The notes below the pieces were generated by a model. It searched no databases. It saw only the letters and a list, made by a program, of their open reading frames with translations, and had not been told where the DNA came from. From JAAYZK01 sp964535025 (GTDB lineage Bacteria > Planctomycetota > Phycisphaerae > SM23-33 > FEN-1343), in assembly GCA_964535025.1 (NCBI GenBank), contig CAZHRW010000245.1, positions 1 to 10,278 of the forward strand: a stretch of DNA of 10,278 bases. The letters are read 5' to 3'. The position numbers and the translations under genes were made by a program. How positions within the stretch are numbered: position 1 is the first letter of the stretch; the number at the start of each line of letters is the position of its first letter. This document shows positions 6,600-10,278 of this stretch, piece by piece.

Positions 6600-6813
6600 G
6601 GGGCTCCCCGTCGCGGCGCTGGGCCTTGAGGTCTTCGCCGACCGCGGCCTGCCCGGCCCGGAACGCCAGGCGCAGGCGCTTGTCCTCGTCGGCCACGAGC
6701 ATCACGTCGGCCAGATAGGTCATCGCCGGCGGCGGATAGCGCCGCGGCCACTCGTCGATGAGCGTGCCGACGTCCGCCGGGAGCGTCCAGTCGCCGTCGG
6801 GATTCTTCGGCAT
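6589..6813 (-). CDS. Hypothetical protein before portal, 74 aa
   Basis: This is a small soluble protein I cannot assign. It begins MPKNPDGDWTLPADVGTLIDEWPRRYPPP, then has a helical stretch (AMTYLADVMLVADEDKRLRLAF) and a basic/acidic end (GEDLKAQRRDGEPHEQ). There is no signal peptide or transmembrane segment. It overlaps the portal start by 11 bp, so the two are likely translated together. Upstream GAGGG is a modest ribosome-binding site. Small proteins directly before the portal are common in T7-like phages, but their roles vary. A head-tail or packaging accessory function is only a guess. Confidence 0.75.
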   Translation of the reverse strand: MPKNPDGDWTLPADVGTLIDEWPRRYPPPAMTYLADVMLVADEDKRLRLAFRAGQAAVGEDLKAQRRDGEPHEQ

Positions 6814-6822
6814 CGGTATCCC

Positions 6823-6993
6823 TCATTGCGGAGGTAGGAGTACAAGCCTCGGGGCGTCGCTGGCCATAAGATGCGCACATCCCCAACGCTGAATCCCCGC
6901 GACCAGCGACAGGGCCAGACGGTCCTTGAAGCCCAGATAATCTAGGCGGTTTGCGTAATTTAGGAAAGATACGCAAACTATGAGGATTCGCAT
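6823..6993 (-). CDS. Possible small ORF between polymerase and structural genes, 56 aa
   Basis: An ATG at 6991-6993 opens a 56-codon frame ending in TGA at 6823-6825. The product begins MRILIVCVSFLNYANRLDYL, continues GFKDRLALSLVAGIQRWG, and ends LVLLPPQ. The second half has GC-rich third codon positions like its neighbours, and no other real gene covers it. Against it, the 5' half is A+T-rich, contains a 9-bp inverted repeat and lacks a clear ribosome-binding site. This may be regulatory DNA, with a later unseen start or no gene at all. The product is weakly hydrophobic at the N-terminus. No family is recognised. Confidence 0.35.
   Translation of the reverse strand: MRILIVCVSFLNYANRLDYLGFKDRLALSLVAGIQRWGCAHLMASDAPRLVLLPPQ
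6949..6978 (-). promoter_or_regulatory. 9-bp inverted repeat in an A+T-rich patch, operator or hairpin
   Basis: GTTTGCGTA (6949-6957) and TACGCAAAC (6970-6978) are perfect inverted copies separated by 12 bases. The arm centres are 21 bp apart, about two helical turns, so a dimeric protein could bind both arms on one face. As RNA it would form a 9-bp stem with a 12-nt loop, without a U-tract. It lies 25 bp past the polymerase stop, in a stretch (about 6938-7020) clearly richer in A+T than the rest of the window. A promoter, operator or processing site for the structural operon are all possible. Confidence 0.45.
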
Positions 6994-7002
6994 ACGTTCT
7001 TG

Positions 7003-9393
7003 CTAACTAAATGCCTCATAAGCATCTAGAGCATCTGAGACATCCCAGTCGCCCGCCGGCGGCGGGGGCGTCAGGGCCGCGTCGGGGGCCATGACGGCCA
7101 GTTGCTCGTAGAGGTTTTTCAGGAGGGGGAGCTTATGAAGCGCATAGAACGAATCCTGGATGATCTGCTTGAGCTGGGGCGCGTCGCTGGCGTGGGTCCA
7201 GAAGGAGTCGTGGACGCCCGCGATCGTCAGGCCCTGATGATCGGCCAGTTGGGCGGTAATGAGCATGTGCGACGAATCGAGGGAGTGGATGTAGTTGGGC
7301 GGGAAGGCCTGGATCTGCCGCCGGTGGTGCGGCTTGAGGCTGCCGGTATCGCGGGCCATGCTGATGTGATGCAGGACCGTCGAGACGACCACCGGCGACG
7401 ACTGGCGATAGGGCTGCTCGACGGGGAATCCCAGCGGCGTGATCCAACTGACGACCCGGCGGGTCTCGACGATCGCCTCGGCGGCCGTGGCCAGCCAGTC
7501 CATGATGAGCCCGGCCGACCCGCAGGTTTCCCGCATGGCCTCGACGGCGATTCGGGAGAGGTAGTGGGCCATCCTGCCGCGGAAGCGCTTGTCCTCGGCG
7601 ATCTCGGGCAGGTTGTCCCGGAGGAACTCGCTGACCTGGCGGGCGGCGCCGTAGGCCGTGACGTTATAGAGCTTCGTCATGCAGGGCTGTTTGACCAACT
7701 TGCGGCTGACGTGGCCGACGAGCGCCTGGGCCGTCTCGACCCCGGCGGCGGCGTCGCGCGCGACACGCTCGGCGGCGAGGGCGGCGATGGCCGAGTACGG
7801 CTCGGTGGCCAGGTCGCCGGGGACCAGGCCGACCCGGCGGGCATCTTCTCGGCTGCGCCCGAGGGCGGCGTAGTGCTGCAGGGCGTTGCAGGTGCCGTCC
7901 ATGGCCACGGGGATGCCCGTCGGCCCGCCGTCGACCAGCGCCCGGGCCGCGGCCAGGGTCTGGAAGGGGTCGTCGATGTCCTCGGCCGCCCAGCCGGTAT
8001 TGCCGAGCGGGTCGTCGACCCAGGCGTCGATCGCGTTGGCGCTGGCGTCGACCCAGCCGATCCGCTGGGCGATGGTCCCCTTGATCCCCGCGACGTTGGC
8101 CAGGTGGACCTTCAGCGCCGCAATCCCGTCGTCGGTCAGCGGCTTCGGTTCGGCGAACTCCATCAGCCCGCGGCAGACATCGTCGCCGTGATGGTTGAGG
8201 TAGAGGGGGACCGGGTAGATCCGCTGCCGCTGGTCCAACTGGTGCGGCGCCCAGAAGGCCTCTCGGCTCGCCAGGTCCTGGGCCTGGGCCAGGATCGTCG
8301 AGAAGGTCGTCCGCTCGCCCAGCTCCAGGACGTTCTGCCGGTAGATCCCCGCCCGCTCGCGCCGGAAGGCGCGCTTGATCTTGGCGTCGGTATCCACGCC
8401 GGGCGGCGCCTCGGGCAGTGGGACCGGCTCCCGGCGGGGGATGCGCCGGAAGCGCCCCCCGGAGTCCCAGAGGGTCTGGATGATCTCCAGCATGGGCGTA
8501 TTGATCCGCCAGGCCGCCGACTGCAGGGCGTTGACCCCCGCCAGGACCTTCGACAGGTCCGCCTCGACCAGGCGGGCGCGGTGGCTCGGCGGGGGGTGCT
8601 TCACGAGCCCCAGGCGGATCTTGAGATAGCCCCCGTCGCCGTAGTGCCGCCAGGGTAGGGGCGGGACGACCATCATCCCGAATAGCGGGCGCAGGTACTG
8701 GCGGTAGCTGTGGCCGTCGTCGATGAACTTCATGGCCGCATCGGAGAGGCGGACGCGATACCACGTATGGGTCGGGCTCTTGCGCATCGCCTTGCGATCG
8801 AACGCCGGCTCGCCGTCCAACTCGGCGACCTCGAACAGGCACCGGCACAGGCACGCGCCCAGTTGAATCCGGCACTTGCGGGTCCAGACCCCCGGCAGGT
8901 CCATCTTGCGGGAGACCGTGAGGATCTTCTCGGGGCGCAACTGCCGGCGGTCGGTATGCGTCAGCGCCTCCCAGGCCTCGTCGTCGGCGCGGACCTGCGG
9001 GAGGGCGAACTGGCCGTTGACCGCCCGGCCGACGGTCTCGACGAGGCGGCTAAGATCGAGGCTCCACGGTTGCCGGAGGCACTCGCCGAGGACCACGTGC
9101 AGCGTCAGGACCGCCTGCTTGTCGGCGGGTAGCGAGCACAGGGCCGCCCCCCAGATCCGCCGGTGCATCCCCGGCTTGCCCGAGAGGGTCAGCCGCTGCT
9201 CCTGGCGGATCGCCCCGGTCAACCTCGCCGCCCACCGGAGCATGAGCAGCTCGGCGGGCTTGAGCGACGCGCCCTCGCCCCGTTCGGTGGCCTGGCGGGC
9301 GAGCTTGCGGTAGCGCGCGACGCCCTCGTTGACGGCCCTGGTCTCACGGTCCAACTGCTCGCCGATCAGCGACTCGTCGAAGATGCCCTGCAT
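7003..9393 (-). CDS. Phage single-subunit DNA-directed RNA polymerase, T7 family
   Basis: This enzyme transcribes the phage middle/late genes from phage promoters. It has 796 residues (T7: 883). Catalytic motifs are clear: motif A VAMDGTCNALQHY with D499 (T7 D537), motif B RKLVKQPCMTKLYNVTAYG with K568 and Y576 (T7 K631 and Y639), and motif C VHDSF with D729 (T7 D812). Also present are SWITPLGFPV (649-658) and FPPNYIHSLDSSH (697-709), matching T7 WVTPDGFPV and PNFVHSQDGSH. The C-terminus DALDAYEAFS parallels the T7 FAFA end. Position 577 is Asn where T7 has Gly640, and DQRQR (387-391) replaces T7 DWRGR. The specificity-loop region (about 659-690) is unlike T7, so promoter sequence cannot be read across. 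The chosen ATG has GGAG six bases upstream; a GTG 32 codons earlier is less likely. Confidence 0.95.
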   Translation of the reverse strand: MQGIFDESLIGEQLDRETRAVNEGVARYRKLARQATERGEGASLKPAELLMLRWAARLTGAIRQEQRLTLSGKPGMHRRIWGAALCSLPADKQAVLTLHVVLGECLRQPWSLDLSRLVETVGRAVNGQFALPQVRADDEAWEALTHTDRRQLRPEKILTVSRKMDLPGVWTRKCRIQLGACLCRCLFEVAELDGEPAFDRKAMRKSPTHTWYRVRLSDAAMKFIDDGHSYRQYLRPLFGMMVVPPLPWRHYGDGGYLKIRLGLVKHPPPSHRARLVEADLSKVLAGVNALQSAAWRINTPMLEIIQTLWDSGGRFRRIPRREPVPLPEAPPGVDTDAKIKRAFRRERAGIYRQNVLELGERTTFSTILAQAQDLASREAFWAPHQLDQRQRIYPVPLYLNHHGDDVCRGLMEFAEPKPLTDDGIAALKVHLANVAGIKGTIAQRIGWVDASANAIDAWVDDPLGNTGWAAEDIDDPFQTLAAARALVDGGPTGIPVAMDGTCNALQHYAALGRSREDARRVGLVPGDLATEPYSAIAALAAERVARDAAAGVETAQALVGHVSRKLVKQPCMTKLYNVTAYGAARQVSEFLRDNLPEIAEDKRFRGRMAHYLSRIAVEAMRETCGSAGLIMDWLATAAEAIVETRRVVSWITPLGFPVEQPYRQSSPVVVSTVLHHISMARDTGSLKPHHRRQIQAFPPNYIHSLDSSHMLITAQLADHQGLTIAGVHDSFWTHASDAPQLKQIIQDSFYALHKLPLLKNLYEQLAVMAPDAALTPPPPAGDWDVSDALDAYEAFS

Positions 9394-9522
9394 GGCGGTC
9401 TCCGTCAGGTGCAACGAGAAACGGGGCGGCTCAGGGCGGGAGTGGCCCCGGCCGCCCCGGCGAAACTCCCAGCCTGGGCCTCCAGCCACGGAGCCCTACG
9501 GGAGCGGAACAGTGTCGGTCCG
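9394..9522. other. Gap between lipoprotein and RNA polymerase genes
   Basis: This 129-bp interval has no credible gene. It holds an inverted repeat GGGAGT (9438-9443) and ACTCCC (9465-9470) with a 21-nt GC-rich interior, plus the 10-mer GGCCCCGGCC (9444-9453), also found in the hairpin after the capsid gene. No U-tract and no recognisable promoter are seen. The GGAG six bases before the polymerase ATG is its ribosome-binding site. Confidence 0.3.
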
Positions 9523-10143
9523 TCAGACGGGCCGGGCGGGCACCTTGCCCTGGGCCTCATCGACCAGGCGGGCGGTGGCAGCGCCCTGCGCCCGGCGAAT
9601 GTCGGCCGCCAGGTCCTTGTCGCCCTTGAGCGCCTTGGCGACCACATCATCGACGCTCAGGATCGCGGCCTTGCCCGCCTGGCGGTTGCTGCGGGCGCGG
9701 ATCAGGGAAGCCACCGTCGTCGCCAGGCCCACCACGCCCACGAGGATGGTCCCCCACGGGGGCGGGAGGATCGGGCCGACCGCCTTGGCCCCGGCATCCA
9801 GGACGTCGAGCGCCTCGCCGGCATCCGTCATCTCGGCATTGAACGTCGCCAGGGCCGTCTCGGCCTTCGCCAGTACATCCTCGCCCGTGACGATCGCCTC
9901 GCCCAGCTTGGCCGACAGGTCGGCGAGCTTCGTCTTGGTATCCCCGTCGTCCATCTCGGCGATGGCGGCGTCGATGTCCGCCTGGAGGGCAGTGACCGTA
10001 TCGACCTGATCGGCGACGGCGGCGGTAATCTGCTCGGCCGTCCCGGCATACTCGCGCGTGCGGTCCAGGTCCTTGGTCGAACAGCCGACGATGGCAATGG
10101 AAACGATAAACAGGGCGACGGCAAGAAGATAGGTCCGTTTCAT
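9523..10143 (-). CDS. Predicted lipoprotein with second hydrophobic segment, 206 aa
   Basis: The N-terminus MKRTYLLAVALFIVSIAIVG followed by C21 is a lipoprotein signal peptide with an IVGC lipobox. The mature protein has a long helical, heptad-like acidic region (about 26-120). A Pro-rich turn and hydrophobic stretch follow (PPPWGTILVGVVGLATTV, 127-144), then a basic segment (RARSNRQAGK) and a charged helical tail. It could be anchored at both ends: a lipid at the N-terminus and one membrane span near residues 124-148. I recognise no family. A lysis (spanin-like) or superinfection-exclusion role is conceivable but unsupported. The ATG at 10141-10143 is chosen because it begins the signal peptide; its ribosome-binding site is weak. 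It is upstream of the polymerase gene and so probably expressed early. Confidence 0.8.
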   Translation of the reverse strand: MKRTYLLAVALFIVSIAIVGCSTKDLDRTREYAGTAEQITAAVADQVDTVTALQADIDAAIAEMDDGDTKTKLADLSAKLGEAIVTGEDVLAKAETALATFNAEMTDAGEALDVLDAGAKAVGPILPPPWGTILVGVVGLATTVASLIRARSNRQAGKAAILSVDDVVAKALKGDKDLAADIRRAQGAATARLVDEAQGKVPARPV

Positions 10144-10182
10144 GGTGGCTCGTCCCGCCGGGTCTCGCCCTGAGACGACCGA

Positions 10183-10212
10183 AGGGTACGCCCGGCGAGC
10201 CCCCGCCGTCAA
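10183..10212 (-). promoter_or_regulatory. Candidate host sigma70-type promoter
   Basis: On the minus strand, TTGACG (10207-10212) and TACCCT (10183-10188) are separated by 18 bp. The -35 matches consensus at five of six positions; the -10 fits only T-A-n-n-n-T. An A+T-rich run (AAATTCCTACAAAAATC) lies just upstream of the -35, as an UP element would. A host-type promoter here could start early transcription of the lipoprotein and the phage RNA polymerase. Confidence 0.45.
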
Positions 10213-10278
10213 GCCCCGTCGAAGATTTTTGTAGGAATTTGCTTGCAATGGTAGGGCAGGCGTGCCAAGGATACGGGC

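Noticed and set aside
5034..6629. Long plus-strand open frame opposite the portal gene
   Set aside because: It mirrors the portal gene in a GC-rich sequence where antisense frames stay open. Its translation is Val/Gly/Leu/Arg-rich with no recognisable domain, while the minus strand encodes a clear portal.
7102..8658. Long plus-strand open frame opposite the RNA polymerase gene
   Set aside because: Same antisense artefact. The minus strand carries all catalytic polymerase motifs, and the plus translation is low complexity.
9438..9470. Inverted repeat before the polymerase gene as a terminator
   Set aside because: Only six or seven base pairs close a large GC-rich interior, and no U-run follows on the transcribed strand.
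9394..9489. Longer RNA polymerase starting at an upstream GTG
   Set aside because: The added 32 residues are Gly/Arg/Pro-rich, and the internal ATG has GGAG at good spacing followed by normal coding sequence.
10144..10248. Longer lipoprotein gene starting at TTG 10248
   Set aside because: It would bury the signal peptide 35 residues inside the protein and would overlap the candidate promoter.

Overview
The window looks like part of a T7-type podovirus genome (Autographiviridae-like), either free or integrated. The evidence is a single-subunit RNA polymerase of the T7 family, followed by a portal, a scaffold and a major capsid protein in the canonical T7 order. Every gene I can support is on the minus strand, so transcription runs from high to low coordinates. 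Base composition is strongly G+C-rich (about two-thirds by eye, with a GC third-codon bias), which points to a high-GC bacterial host. The host cannot be named from this sequence. A lipobox protein fits a host with a lipoprotein export pathway. No integrase, tRNA, CRISPR array or insertion sequence was seen.

Layout in transcription order: a candidate host sigma70-type promoter (10183-10212); a small lipoprotein with a second hydrophobic segment (9523-10143); the phage RNA polymerase (7003-9393); a short A+T-rich patch with a 9-bp inverted repeat, overlapping a possible 56-residue ORF (6823-6993); a 74-residue protein of unknown role (6589-6813); the portal (4998-6599); the scaffold (4137-4973); a 141-residue protein carrying an E2-type peripheral-subunit-binding-like segment (3703-4128); a 232-bp gap with hairpins and a three-copy motif; the major capsid protein (2457-3470); a GC-rich hairpin where T7 has its T-phi terminator; a 69-residue protein (2150-2359); a 212-residue likely virion protein (1469-2107); a family-25-like glycosyltransferase (670-1482); a small membrane protein started by TTG (373-666); a 109-residue beta-rich protein (54-383); and the first codons of another gene leaving the window (1-35).

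The genes probably act as one late virion-assembly block preceded by the polymerase that transcribes it. Placing the polymerase directly before the structural genes is the phiKMV-type arrangement rather than that of T7 itself. Neighbouring genes overlap by 11-14 bp or share stop and ribosome-binding sequence at several junctions, suggesting translational coupling. The accessory cluster after the capsid gene is the least ordinary part. It holds small predicted virion proteins and a glycosyltransferase where T7 would have its tail tubular genes. The nearest thing to an undescribed system is a possible virion- or surface-glycosylation module there, but its function is inference only.
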